DNA of 64,000 bases from NCBI GenBank assembly GCA_963763855.1, contig CAVXPU010000005.1, positions 248,001 to 312,000 of the forward strand. The letters run 5' to 3'. This document shows positions 36,651 through 45,442 of this stretch, one piece after another. Numbering within the stretch: position 1 is the first letter of the stretch; each line of letters starts with the position of its first letter. Below the pieces are notes generated by a model. That model saw only the letters and a program-made list of their open reading frames with translations. It had not been told where the DNA came from and ran no database searches. The DNA comes from JAIBCC01 sp963763855. GTDB taxonomy: Bacteria; Acidobacteriota; Blastocatellia; Pyrinomonadales; Pyrinomonadaceae. A program made the position numbers and the translations under genes.

Positions 36651-37598
36651 TTAAACAGATTTCCGAATTCCTCTATCAATCATATATTTCTGTATTTCGT
36701 TATCATCTAAAACTTTGTCGTAACTACTTTTTACTTTCTTGATTTTATTATCGTCAATGATGTTTTTTAGAAAGTTAGAAAAGTCCTTGTTCTCACTTGC
36801 TAATCTGTCCATTGAATCAATATCGATTTCCTTCCGAAACTCGGCGGGAACAATTATTTGTCCTTCCTCAATGTTTTCTGCATCAAGCTTTATCAAACCG
36901 ATACCAAACGAATTTGCCAAACGTCTGACTTCTTCAATAACTTCATCATCAAGTTTCAAACTCACCAAATAACCTTCATTCGCCCAACTTGAATTAGAAA
37001 CTGCTTGGAAGTAATATTCACGCAGATTCGACATATCAATCTTGACCTTCAATTCAAACGAAAAAATCTTGGTTGCAGAAATTGAAAAGTCATTTTGAAA
37101 ATCGATGATCACCTTTTCGTATTCGCGAATCTTATCGTTAAAAGAGAAATAAACGCCAACTAAATCGGGATGAATCCATTTATTGTAGCCTTTCACTTTC
37201 CGAGTTGAACTTTCATGATAAATAGTCTTCAATTTTGCCCCACGAAAATGATAAAAAGTGTCGGCAAATTTTACTAATAACGGATGCAAATCACGTTCTG
37301 CAAATTTTTCAGCCTTAAATGTATCTCTAACTGCATCCTGAACAACTAGGGTTTGTTGTGATTTATTATTCTTTAATCCAAAACGAACGGGTCGTTTTCC
37401 AACTGGCTCAAAAACACTATTCGGATTATCTCGAACATCAACATAGAGCCGTGCACCGATTGAACGCCACGGGGTTTTTCCGCTCGACGAAACGAGTTTA
37501 TCCCATTCAAGCTCAACCGCTTTTTCCCAGATTTCATTTGCGATCATCGGTTGTTTTGTCTCTCTCAGAACTTTCTCTGCTAATTGAATAAAATTCAT
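36651..37598 (-). CDS. HARE-HTH domain protein, HrgA/COG2958-like
   Basis: A 315-residue protein. Residues 1-75 (FIQLAEKVLRETKQPMIANEIWEKAVE ... PWRSIGARLYVDVR, read in two parts) form a HARE-HTH winged helix, found in restriction enzymes, chromatin proteins and RNA polymerase delta. The rest contains a charged strand pair (IIDFQNDFSISATKIFSFELKVKID) and WANEGYLVSLKLDDEVIEEVRRLANSFGIGLI-like text that recalls an endonuclease-type alpha/beta core with E-x-K (FELKVK). HrgA homologues sit near restriction-modification genes in Helicobacter; here no methyltransferase or other defence gene adjoins. A role as a stand-alone DNA-binding nuclease is inference. Confidence 0.68.
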   Translation of the reverse strand: MNFIQLAEKVLRETKQPMIANEIWEKAVELEWDKLVSSSGKTPWRSIGARLYVDVRDNPNSVFEPVGKRPVRFGLKNNKSQQTLVVQDAVRDTFKAEKFAERDLHPLLVKFADTFYHFRGAKLKTIYHESSTRKVKGYNKWIHPDLVGVYFSFNDKIREYEKVIIDFQNDFSISATKIFSFELKVKIDMSNLREYYFQAVSNSSWANEGYLVSLKLDDEVIEEVRRLANSFGIGLIKLDAENIEEGQIIVPAEFRKEIDIDSMDRLASENKDFSNFLKNIIDDNKIKKVKSSYDKVLDDNEIQKYMIDRGIRKSV

Positions 37599-37600
37599 AA

Positions 37601-37630
37601 AAATCCGCGTTTATCCGCGTTTATCCGCGG
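37601..37630. repeat. tandem 10-bp repeat, three copies of nnATCCGCGk
   Basis: AAATCCGCGT, TTATCCGCGT and TTATCCGCGG follow one another between the HARE-HTH gene and mmsA. It is non-coding and belongs in style with the other iterated-word elements listed here. Confidence 0.7.
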
Positions 37631-37642
37631 CAAAATTTCTCC

Positions 37643-39100
37643 CTAACTCATCCAATTCGTCTTCGCTTCCGCATTCCATTTCGTCGTAGTCTTCTTCAAT
37701 TTCGTCCAAAATTCGATGCTGCTTTTGCCAGTAATATCGTTTGCACCAAAGCGGGATTCATTCCAGCCGCCGAATGAAAATGGTTCGCGGGGGACGGGTA
37801 CGCCGATATTAACTCCAATCATTCCTGCACTTGCGTGTTCCATTACATATCTTGCAGCACCGCCGCTTTGGGTGAAAACCGAAGCGGCATTTCCGTATGG
37901 ACTGGCGTTTTCGATTTTTAAGGCTTCGTCTAAACTATTTGTCCGCATAATTGAGATGACCGGTCCAAAAATCTCTTCTTTGGCGACCGACATTTCCGGC
38001 GTGACAAAATCGATCACAGTTGGACCGACGTAAAAGCCGCCTTCCTTGCCTTCAACCACTGCGTTTCTGCCGTCAACCAAAATTTTTGCACCGTCGCTTG
38101 CGGCTTCCGTGATGTAATTTTCGATACGTTCTTTGGCAGCTTTTGAAATAACGGAGCCCAAATTTTTGCCGACAATAATTTTTCTCGCTTCATCGCAAAG
38201 TAAACTAATGATTGGATTTACATCGCCGACTGCTAACATTGCCGAAGCTGCCATACAGCGTTGCCCGGCACAGCCCGACATCGAAGCGGCAACATTGCTG
38301 GCAGTCATCGCAGGATGTGCATCAGGCAAAACGAACAGGTGATTTTTTGCTCCGCCGAGTGCGATACACCGTTTTAGAGCGTGGGTAGATTGTTGATAAA
38401 CGAGCTTCGCAACCTTTGTCGAACCGACAAAACTGACCGCTTCAATATCCGGGTGCGAACATATTCCTTCAACGATTTCTTTCCCGCCATTGATGATATT
38501 GAACACGCCATCGGGCAATCCGGCTTCTTTCAATAATTCCGCCATTCGTAAACACGATAAAGGCACGAGTTCCGATGGCTTCATAATCATCGTATTTCCC
38601 AAAACGAGTGCGTTTGGCATCGTCCAATTTGGCACCATCAGAGGGAAATTAAACGGCACGATTGAGGCAACTACGCCAATCGGAAAATGTTCAACGCGGC
38701 ATTCAACGCCGCGGGACACTTCCAAAAGTTCGCCCGAAACTAGTTGCGGCATCGAGCAGGCAAATTCTGTAAGTTCAATAGATTTCTCGACTTCCGCCTT
38801 TGCTTCATCATAGGTTTTGCCGTTTTCTTCGGAAACAAGTTTGGTTAATTCATCGAGATTCTTTTCTAAAAGTTGCCTGTATCGAAAGAAAACTTGAACG
38901 CGTTCCTTTATCGGCAACGCACTCCACGCCGGAAAAGCATTCCTGGCAGATTCAACCGCTGTGTTTAATTCAACGCTCGTTGACATCGGAACTTTTGAAA
39001 GCAAACTTCCGTCAATCGGCGAAATTACATCGAGCCTTTGGTTGGATTTGCTTTCGACAAATTCGCCGTTGTAAAAATTTTTAACATTTTCGTATTTCAT
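37643..39100 (-). CDS. mmsA: CoA-acylating methylmalonate-semialdehyde dehydrogenase
   Basis: A 485-residue aldehyde dehydrogenase of the MmsA/IolA branch. It has PFNFPLMVPNW (oxyanion Asn151), SFVGSTKVAK, GGAKNH (250-254, with Asn where ordinary aldehyde dehydrogenases have the general-base Glu) and the nucleophile Cys282 in GQRCMAAS. These features mark the CoA-dependent group, which converts methylmalonate semialdehyde to propionyl-CoA in valine and thymine breakdown, or malonate semialdehyde to acetyl-CoA. It lies alone, followed by no other valine-degradation gene in this window. Confidence 0.93.
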   Translation of the reverse strand: MKYENVKNFYNGEFVESKSNQRLDVISPIDGSLLSKVPMSTSVELNTAVESARNAFPAWSALPIKERVQVFFRYRQLLEKNLDELTKLVSEENGKTYDEAKAEVEKSIELTEFACSMPQLVSGELLEVSRGVECRVEHFPIGVVASIVPFNFPLMVPNWTMPNALVLGNTMIMKPSELVPLSCLRMAELLKEAGLPDGVFNIINGGKEIVEGICSHPDIEAVSFVGSTKVAKLVYQQSTHALKRCIALGGAKNHLFVLPDAHPAMTASNVAASMSGCAGQRCMAASAMLAVGDVNPIISLLCDEARKIIVGKNLGSVISKAAKERIENYITEAASDGAKILVDGRNAVVEGKEGGFYVGPTVIDFVTPEMSVAKEEIFGPVISIMRTNSLDEALKIENASPYGNAASVFTQSGGAARYVMEHASAGMIGVNIGVPVPREPFSFGGWNESRFGANDITGKSSIEFWTKLKKTTTKWNAEAKTNWMS

Positions 39101-39111
39101 AATTTTGTTTC

Positions 39112-39178
39112 CCTACGAAAGGAACGAAAAACAAGAAATAATTCTTCTTTTTTTCGTTTTCTTCGTTCCTTTCGTAGG
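39112..39178. repeat. inverted repeat with iterated word (CTACGAAAGGAACGAAA)
   Basis: CCTACGAAAGGAACGAAAAAC (39112-39132) pairs with GTTTTCTTCGTTCCTTTCGTAGG (39156-39178) across a short AT-rich loop, in the gap between aat and mmsA (both minus strand). It may act as a terminator or mRNA-end hairpin. Confidence 0.7.
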
Positions 39179-39188
39179 CGGAATCTTT

Positions 39189-39854
39189 TCAAAATAATTT
39201 CAAATTCTGTGCCAAAGTATGCTCTAGTTTTACCAAAAAATCATTTCGAGGGATTTCTTCAGCACCTAAAATTTCAAAATGCGGTGTCATCACCTGAATA
39301 TCAAGCCATGCTGCACCGCGGCTTTTGAGATGCTCAACCAAATGAAGAAACGCTAGTTTTGAAGCATCAGAACGTGTGTGAAACATACTCTCGCCACAAA
39401 ACACACCGCCTGCATCAACGCCGTAAAGTCCGCCAACCAATTCTCCGGAAAAATCCCAAACTTCAACGCTGTGTGCGATTCCAAGCCGATTAAGTTCGCC
39501 GTAGCTATCGTAAATATCCTGAGTAATCCAAGTTCCGCGTTGTCCATTTCGTTTAATTTTCGCACACGCGTAAACCACTTCAAGAAAAGCCTTGTCAATC
39601 GTAAAGGTAAATTCCGAGCGTTTCTGGATTTTGCGTAAACTCTTGGGAATATGGAGTTTATCAAATTCCATAATCGCCCGATTTGGCGGGCAAAACCACG
39701 GAACGAGCTCATAACCATCGATCATCCAAGGGAAAATGCCTTGCTTATAAGCGTGAATCAAATTTGAAGGATTAAGAAAATCCGCCTCGCTAACGCAAAC
39801 CACACCATCGGCATTTTGGCAAAATCGCGGATTTGGAAAATCAATTAGAAGCAT
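39189..39854 (-). CDS. aat: leucyl/phenylalanyl-tRNA-protein transferase
   Basis: A 221-residue protein of typical length. Family signatures are GIFPWMIDG, VPWFCPPNRAIM, TWITQDIYDSYGEL, GIAHSVEVWD, LVGGLYGVDAGGVFCGESMF and WLDIQVMTPHFEILGA. The enzyme adds Leu or Phe from charged tRNA to N-terminal Arg or Lys of proteins, marking them for ClpAP in the N-degron pathway. No clpS or clpA lies in the window. The gene diverges from the BlaI-type regulator across 149 bp. Confidence 0.95.
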   Translation of the reverse strand: MLLIDFPNPRFCQNADGVVCVSEADFLNPSNLIHAYKQGIFPWMIDGYELVPWFCPPNRAIMEFDKLHIPKSLRKIQKRSEFTFTIDKAFLEVVYACAKIKRNGQRGTWITQDIYDSYGELNRLGIAHSVEVWDFSGELVGGLYGVDAGGVFCGESMFHTRSDASKLAFLHLVEHLKSRGAAWLDIQVMTPHFEILGAEEIPRNDFLVKLEHTLAQNLKLF

Positions 39855-39943
39855 AAATAGCGTAAATTAGTTCCGTCTATTGTAGCAAATTTCCATTCCG
39901 AAATTGCGGAAAAAAGAAAGTCACTCTCGCTGAAATAAATCTC

Positions 39944-39996
39944 TTGACATCTACGAGAGCCTTCGTATATCATCCAATCTACGAGGAGGCTCGTAG
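39944..39996 (+). promoter_or_regulatory. promoter with two BlaI/MecI-type palindromic operators
   Basis: A TTGACA -35 box lies at 39944-39949, with TATATC/TATCAT as the -10 at about 39966-39973. Dyad 1 is CTACGAGAGCCTTCGTAT (39951-39968), between and over the boxes; dyad 2 is CTACGAGGAGGCTCGTAG (39979-39996), with two perfect 7-nt arms and the GGAGG ribosome binding site of the regulator as its centre. BlaI-family repressors bind such TAC-GTA dyads, so self-repression of the regulator-sensor pair is predicted. Confidence 0.75.
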
Positions 39997-40003
39997 GTAA
40001 AAT

Positions 40004-40387
40004 ATGACAAAACAACCAACCACATCTGAATTAGAGATACTCAATATTCTTTGGGAAAAAGAACCTGCCACAGTTAGAGAGGTTCACGAAGTTATCGGCT
40101 CAAATAAACCCGTAACCTATACAACCGTTTTGAAACAGATGCAAATAATGACAGATAAGGGTTTAGTCGAGCGGGATGAGCAAGGAAAGGCACACATCTA
40201 TCGATCGAAAATTGCAAGATCGGAAACGCAAAAAGGATTAGTTAGTGAGCTATTGGAGAAAGTTTTTCGCGGTTCGGCAATTCAGTTGGTTCAGCATCTT
40301 TTGGATAATAAAACGGCTTCGCCTGCTGAAATGAAGGAAATTCGCGAGATGATCGATAAGGCTGAGAAGGAGGCGAATAATGAATAG
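40004..40387 (+). CDS. blaI: BlaI/MecI/CopY-type transcriptional repressor
   Basis: A 127-residue winged-helix protein: PTTSELEILNILWEKEPATVREVHEVI, the T-Y-T-T-V-L-K-Q-M recognition helix, MTDKGLVERDEQGKAHIYRS and a C-terminal dimerisation helix (QHLLDNKTASPAEMKEIREMID). Members of this family repress beta-lactamase or copper genes until a membrane metalloprotease sensor triggers cleavage of the repressor. The next gene is such an M56 protein and overlaps by 8 bp, and two matching dyads lie just upstream. No beta-lactamase is next to it. Confidence 0.92.
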   Translation: MTKQPTTSELEILNILWEKEPATVREVHEVIGSNKPVTYTTVLKQMQIMTDKGLVERDEQGKAHIYRSKIARSETQKGLVSELLEKVFRGSAIQLVQHLLDNKTASPAEMKEIREMIDKAEKEANNE

Positions 40388-42389
40388 TTGGATTATAGAA
40401 AATATAGGTTGGACGCTGCTCCATTCGCTTTGGCAAATTGGATTTATCTCCTTGGTATTATTTTCCGCATTGCGAATTCTGCACAATTTTTCTGCGAATT
40501 TTCGCTATTTTGCAAGCATTTTTGCATTGATATTGTCTCTGTGTTTGCCAATCGCAACCTTTGTTTATCTTTCCAGCGACTCAGTTTCACAGCGTCAAAT
40601 TAGTGACGTAAATCAAAAGACAATTCCCTCTGAAAGTGGATTTCAAAATACCTTTCAGCAATCGCCTTCAATTCAGAAAGGCGAATATCTGATCTCAGAT
40701 TCTAAAGAACACACTGCCTTCTCACCCTCACAAAATATTAATTTCTTGCCGATTTTAGTGTCGCTCTGGATAATTGGCGTGGCAATTTTTTCGATTCGTT
40801 TAGTAGGCGGAATTTGGACCGTTCATCGCTATAAAACGAAGAATGTTTCTGCTGTCAGCCGCGATTGGCAGGAGAAATTTGATGAGCTTTGCAGGCAGCT
40901 TCAAATTAAGCAATCGGTATCTTTTTTGCAATCGAAAATGGTTGAGATGCCCGTGGTTATTGGGTGGCTTAAACCGGTTGTCTTGGTGCCCGCAAGTGCT
41001 TTTTTACAGATTTCGCCGCGTGAATTAGAAACGATTTTGATTCACGAATTAACGCACCTTAGACGAAATGATTATCTGATCAATCTAGGGCAGTGTCTGG
41101 CGGAAATACTCTTTTTCTATCATCCATGTATGTGGTGGATGTCGTCGCAAATCCGTCAGGAACGGGAATTTGCGGTGGATGAATTTGTATCTCAAGTATT
41201 TGAAAAACAGGAGTTTATCTACGCCAATGCCTTGGCAAGCCTGGAAGAAATCAGGCTTAATTCAAACCTCGCAACTCCCGCTTTAGCAATGGCTGGAGAT
41301 GGAGGAAATTTAATGAAACGCATCGAAAAAATATTGGGAAACTATAAGAACCCAAGCCTTAGTAGTGTCTCAATTTGGTCGGCAGTTTTTGCGGTTACCT
41401 TCATTTTAGGCATTACGAGCGGAGTCTATTGGCTGAAGACTAAAGAGTCAGATATGGCGAAAAAGGGTCGAAAACTCGCTGTGATTATTTCTGCTTACCC
41501 AACCATTGAACAGACGGGTGTGAACAATGAACAGACGGGTGTGAAGTATAAAAACCTTCTCGCACTCCAAAAAGAATACAAAATACCTGCTACTTGGGTT
41601 TTAAGCTCCGAGCTAATTGACGAATTAAAAAAAACCGATTCAGCAGTGGAATTTTTCATTAAAACGAAGAACGACAATGCAGAATTAATTATTAGTGTTC
41701 CAAACATTAGCCACGTAATTTTTCCAAATGGTGATGATGAGTACATTGCTTCATGGAAGGGGAAAATCAAGTTTGTTGAGGAAAACTTATTGGAACATAA
41801 CGACAAGCTAAAGGGTTATTCGATAGGTCGGAGTAGCCAAATTCCTCAGCATATGGAAGATTATTTGGTTGGACGTGGTATGACTCCTATTAAATTCCCA
41901 AGCATTAGTTCCGATTTACTCTTTCATTTAGCATATGAAAGACACTGTGTGGTATCTGAAAAAGGTCTTGTTTGTGGGGCTCCGAATGAAGAAACAAAGA
42001 AAGGAATTCGCGAAAATTATCTGCAATATATGAGGGAAACATTTGAATACAACGAAAAATATTTTCAAGACAAATTCGGGCGAGAGGTTCCACAAACCCT
42101 CGAACTCATCACGAGCCAACTTAGTAACGAAACAACAGGCGAGATTTTGAAAATGCTGACGGATAAAGGTTATGAGTTCGTGCCGCGTGAAGAAGTGATT
42201 TCCGGCGAAGGGTATGAATTTCAGAAACCTTCTCCCCAAAACCGTGATTTCTACAAGGGGCGATTCGCGATTTTAAATAAATATCTCGACAAAGAGGCTC
42301 TCGTCTCAGGCGTACGCCCCGAAAAAGAAATAAAAACGAACTCTAATTTCAACGTCACCGTAAACGTAAAGGAACTAAGGGTTAAATAG
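40380..42389 (+). CDS. M56 (BlaR1-like) metallopeptidase fused to a degenerate NodB/polysaccharide-deacetylase-like domain
   Basis: A 669-residue membrane protein. Residues 1-350 form the BlaR1/M56 part: helices at about 10-65 and 122-145, the zinc motif IHELTHLRRND with HELTH at 222-226, a second ligand region (EREFAVDE, about 261-268) and a final helix at 333-351. Residues 365-670 are not a penicillin-binding domain. They have the layout of a NodB-type carbohydrate esterase (KLAVIISAYPT; LLALQKEYKIPATWVL; KFGREVPQTLELI; EILKMLTDKGYEFVPREEV) but lack the DD metal motif and HxxxH. EQTGV is duplicated at 377-388. A sensor of cell-wall or glycan fragments that cleaves the BlaI-type repressor is inferred. 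Confidence 0.78.
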   Translation: MNSWIIENIGWTLLHSLWQIGFISLVLFSALRILHNFSANFRYFASIFALILSLCLPIATFVYLSSDSVSQRQISDVNQKTIPSESGFQNTFQQSPSIQKGEYLISDSKEHTAFSPSQNINFLPILVSLWIIGVAIFSIRLVGGIWTVHRYKTKNVSAVSRDWQEKFDELCRQLQIKQSVSFLQSKMVEMPVVIGWLKPVVLVPASAFLQISPRELETILIHELTHLRRNDYLINLGQCLAEILFFYHPCMWWMSSQIRQEREFAVDEFVSQVFEKQEFIYANALASLEEIRLNSNLATPALAMAGDGGNLMKRIEKILGNYKNPSLSSVSIWSAVFAVTFILGITSGVYWLKTKESDMAKKGRKLAVIISAYPTIEQTGVNNEQTGVKYKNLLALQKEYKIPATWVLSSELIDELKKTDSAVEFFIKTKNDNAELIISVPNISHVIFPNGDDEYIASWKGKIKFVEENLLEHNDKLKGYSIGRSSQIPQHMEDYLVGRGMTPIKFPSISSDLLFHLAYERHCVVSEKGLVCGAPNEETKKGIRENYLQYMRETFEYNEKYFQDKFGREVPQTLELITSQLSNETTGEILKMLTDKGYEFVPREEVISGEGYEFQKPSPQNRDFYKGRFAILNKYLDKEALVSGVRPEKEIKTNSNFNVTVNVKELRVK

Positions 42390-42391
42390 AG

Positions 42392-43804
42392 CTAAACTTG
42401 CTGTAATTTCCACTTTCCGCGTTTGAAAAAGATGGCACTGCTGATCGTTAGCATTGAAAAGGCGAGGAAAATCGCCCAGAAAACTCCGTTTGCTCCGTAG
42501 CCGAATTGATATGCCAAAAGATAGGCGAGCGGGATCTCAAAGAGCCAGAAGACGAAAAAGTTCAGGAACGTTGGCGTCCATGTGTCGCCCGCTCCATTAA
42601 ATGAAGTTTCCAAAACCATCCCGACGCCGTAGAAGAAAAACCCGTAGCTGACAATCCTCAGACAATCAACGGCGTAAGGCACAACATTTGGATCAACGGT
42701 AAAAATTGCGATGATTGGTTCGGCGAAAATCACAAAGATTATTCCGACTGAGGTTTGCACGATCGCGTTATAAAAAACTGATGTCCAGACCGATTTTTCG
42801 GCACGTTCGGGTTTGCCCGCACCGAGGTTTTGTCCGACCAATGTTGCCGCAGCATTACTTAATCCAACAGAGGGCAGAATGCCGAAAATTACTATGCGAA
42901 AGCCGATGATATAGCCCGCGACGGCATCGCTTCCAAAGCCGGAAACAACCTTTACCAAACCGATAAAACTCGCCGATTGGATTGTAAATTGAAGGCTTCC
43001 GGGTGCGGCGATCTTGGTTAATTTCCAAAGCCGCGAGCGATCTAAAGTCCAATGTTTTGGCAGGATAGTAAAGCGTCGTTTCCCGTAAAAAAGTGTGTAA
43101 GCCGCAACGAGTACGCCGATTCCACGACCGATTGTCGTACCGATTGCTGCTCCTGTAACGCCGAAATCAAACCAGAAAATAAAGATCGGGCAGAGTATAA
43201 TGTTGAATAGATTTGCAATCCATAAAACCCGCATCGAGATTGCCGCATCGCCCGCTCCGCGAAAGATCGCGTTGAGCAAAAATAGAAACATCACAACTGC
43301 GTTTCCGCCTACCATGATTCGCGTAAATACTGTCCCTTCAGTAATGACGGCTTCTTCAGCTCCGAGAAGGCGTAAAAAATCAGGTGCAAAAATTACGCCA
43401 ATTATGCCCATAATCGTTGAAGCGATGAGAGCTAAATAGATCGAATGGGTTGCAGCTTTGGCAGCACCTTCCGGGTCTTTTTCGCCGATTCGTCTCGAAA
43501 CTGAAGCAGTCGCACCGACGCTCACGCCAATCGCGACGGCGTAAATCAAATACATTATCGATTCGGTGATTCCAACTACGGCAACAGCGGTCGCACCGAG
43601 TTTTGAAACATAGAAAATATCGACAATTGCGAAAAGGCTTTCGGCAAACATTTCGATGATCATCGGAACAGAAAGTATGAAAATTGCGACACCTAATGAA
43701 CCTTCGGTGAAATCACGGTTTGAGCCGCGAATTGATTCTTTTAAGATTGACCAAAATGAATTGTCCAACGGCTTTTCAGACGTATTTGTGTTGAGTTCTG
43801 ACAT
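42392..43804 (-). CDS. MATE family efflux transporter
   Basis: A 470-residue protein from the ATG at 43804 (AAGGA with 5-nt spacing). About 12 membrane helices, with repeated MATE signatures SVPMIIEMFAESLFAIVDIFYVSKLG, AVGVSVGATASVSRRIGEKD, AIFRGAGDAAISM and its second-half counterpart (NGAGDTWTPT). MATE pumps export cationic drugs or metabolites by Na+ or H+ antiport in the inner membrane. It ends 3 bp from the M56 gene end on the other strand, so the two stop regions meet without a terminator I can see. Confidence 0.92.
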   Translation of the reverse strand: MSELNTNTSEKPLDNSFWSILKESIRGSNRDFTEGSLGVAIFILSVPMIIEMFAESLFAIVDIFYVSKLGATAVAVVGITESIMYLIYAVAIGVSVGATASVSRRIGEKDPEGAAKAATHSIYLALIASTIMGIIGVIFAPDFLRLLGAEEAVITEGTVFTRIMVGGNAVVMFLFLLNAIFRGAGDAAISMRVLWIANLFNIILCPIFIFWFDFGVTGAAIGTTIGRGIGVLVAAYTLFYGKRRFTILPKHWTLDRSRLWKLTKIAAPGSLQFTIQSASFIGLVKVVSGFGSDAVAGYIIGFRIVIFGILPSVGLSNAAATLVGQNLGAGKPERAEKSVWTSVFYNAIVQTSVGIIFVIFAEPIIAIFTVDPNVVPYAVDCLRIVSYGFFFYGVGMVLETSFNGAGDTWTPTFLNFFVFWLFEIPLAYLLAYQFGYGANGVFWAIFLAFSMLTISSAIFFKRGKWKLQQV

Positions 43805-44036
43805 AAAAATCCTTAATTTTGTTAGGTAAAAAGTAAACAAGATAGTTCGCTCAAACAAGTTTTGCGAGCATTTTGGCGAACACTAAAGTTGCGGATTGTT
43901 AGCGGACAATTATTTTCATAATGTTTGAAAATATATCACAAAAAATATTGAATCGTAAAATTGGATTCTATTAGCGGGGAAGTTTTTTCCAGCTTTTTAT
44001 TGCTTTTGGCTTATCGCAGAGGTATTTTAGTTTTCA

Positions 44037-45398
44037 ATGGATTTTGACTCGGAAACATCAAATAAAACAATTTCTTACGGGAAATTGGTAATTGTACTTA
44101 TCCTAACTGGGTTGACCGCAATTTTCTCACTGACATATTTTGAAAATTCCATTCAATCGCGGGCGACATTGGTTGCAGGATTTTGCTTGATCCTGTGGCT
44201 TTCTGAAATCGTTCCGCCGTATGTTCCAACCTTTGTTTTGTGGGCTTTCACCGTACTTCTGATAAGTCCTCTATCCAAAGACTTTGCTTTAACGGAGGTT
44301 TTGAAATGGTCGGCTAATCCTGTTTTGCTGCTTTTTTTTGGAGGTTTTACGTTTGGAGTTGCTGCCAGCAGATATGGTTTGGATAGTGTGATGGCAAAGT
44401 ATGCCGTTAAGTTTTCACGTGGAAATCGTATTTTATTGCTTGCGTTAATTGTTGCGGCTACTGCATTTATGTCGATGTGGATGTCGAATATTGCTGCGGC
44501 TGCAATGATGATCGCCGCACTTCATCCGCTTACAAATAAACTTTCCCAGAAAGATAATTTTCGCAAAGCACTGCTTTTGGCAATTACGATCGGAGCAAAT
44601 TTTGGGGGTATCGCGACTCCGATTGGCACTGGTCCGAATGCGATTGCGATTTCGGCGTTAGCAAAAGTTCATCAAATTACGTTTGTAGAATGGATGAGTT
44701 TCGCACTTCCGATAACGCTTGGTTTGCTAATAGTTGGAACGCTCCAACTCCTTCTTCTATATCGGGTTAAAGGACAATTTGAAGTCCAGACGAGCGAAAT
44801 TCCAAAGCTCTCAGATAAAGGAAAGCTCGTTGTCGTAATTTTTGCTCTAACGATTTTTGCGTGGCTTACTGAGCCAATTCACGGAGTTTCCTCTGCCATA
44901 GTCGCACTTTTATCGGCGGCAATTTTATTTGGCTCGGGGTTGCTCACACGTGAAGATTTGAATGCGATTGATTGGGCAACAATTGCCTTGATTGCGGGTG
45001 GAATCAGTTTGGGTAATTTATTGGAGCAAGCAGATTTGATCGATTTTTGGGCAAATAAAATTTCGTGGGCGGGAATGCCATTGGCGATTCAAATCTTTAT
45101 CGTTTGTTTTGCAAGTGCGTTTCTTTCGGCTGTGATGAGCAATACGGCTACGGCAACTATGCTCGTGCCATTTGCTCTGACTTTTATTCCAAACCCTTCG
45201 ATTGCGGTCTTGGTTGCGGTTTCAGCATCTCTGGGAATTCCTTTTGTTATCAGCACGCCGATTAATGCGATGGTTCACAGCGAAGGCGGGTTAACGGCAA
45301 GAGATTTCTTTATTGTTGGTTTTCCTTTGATGATCTTAGGCTGCCTATTTCTGGCATTAACCGGATTTTATACTTTGTCGTTTTGGTTCAAACAATAA
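44037..45398 (+). CDS. SLC13/DASS-type sodium:dicarboxylate (or sulfate) symporter
   Basis: A 453-residue transporter with about 11-12 membrane helices. The signature SNTATATMLVPFAL in the C-terminal half and SMWMSNIAAAAMM in the first half match the SNT motifs of the DASS family, as do GANFGGIATPIGTGPNAIA and the late VISTPINAMVH. It takes up di- or tricarboxylates, or sulfate, with Na+. Nothing nearby indicates a specific substrate. It diverges from the MATE gene across 232 bp, where I see only AT-rich sequence. Confidence 0.88.
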   Translation: MDFDSETSNKTISYGKLVIVLILTGLTAIFSLTYFENSIQSRATLVAGFCLILWLSEIVPPYVPTFVLWAFTVLLISPLSKDFALTEVLKWSANPVLLLFFGGFTFGVAASRYGLDSVMAKYAVKFSRGNRILLLALIVAATAFMSMWMSNIAAAAMMIAALHPLTNKLSQKDNFRKALLLAITIGANFGGIATPIGTGPNAIAISALAKVHQITFVEWMSFALPITLGLLIVGTLQLLLLYRVKGQFEVQTSEIPKLSDKGKLVVVIFALTIFAWLTEPIHGVSSAIVALLSAAILFGSGLLTREDLNAIDWATIALIAGGISLGNLLEQADLIDFWANKISWAGMPLAIQIFIVCFASAFLSAVMSNTATATMLVPFALTFIPNPSIAVLVAVSASLGIPFVISTPINAMVHSEGGLTARDFFIVGFPLMILGCLFLALTGFYTLSFWFKQ

Positions 45399-45442
45399 GA
45401 CGTCTGAAAAGTCCTTAAATTCGCTGAAAGCGATGAAGAAAA

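Noticed and set aside
37601..37630. Possible CRISPR-like array
   Set aside because: Three adjacent 10-bp units without spacers and no cas genes nearby; a simple tandem repeat.
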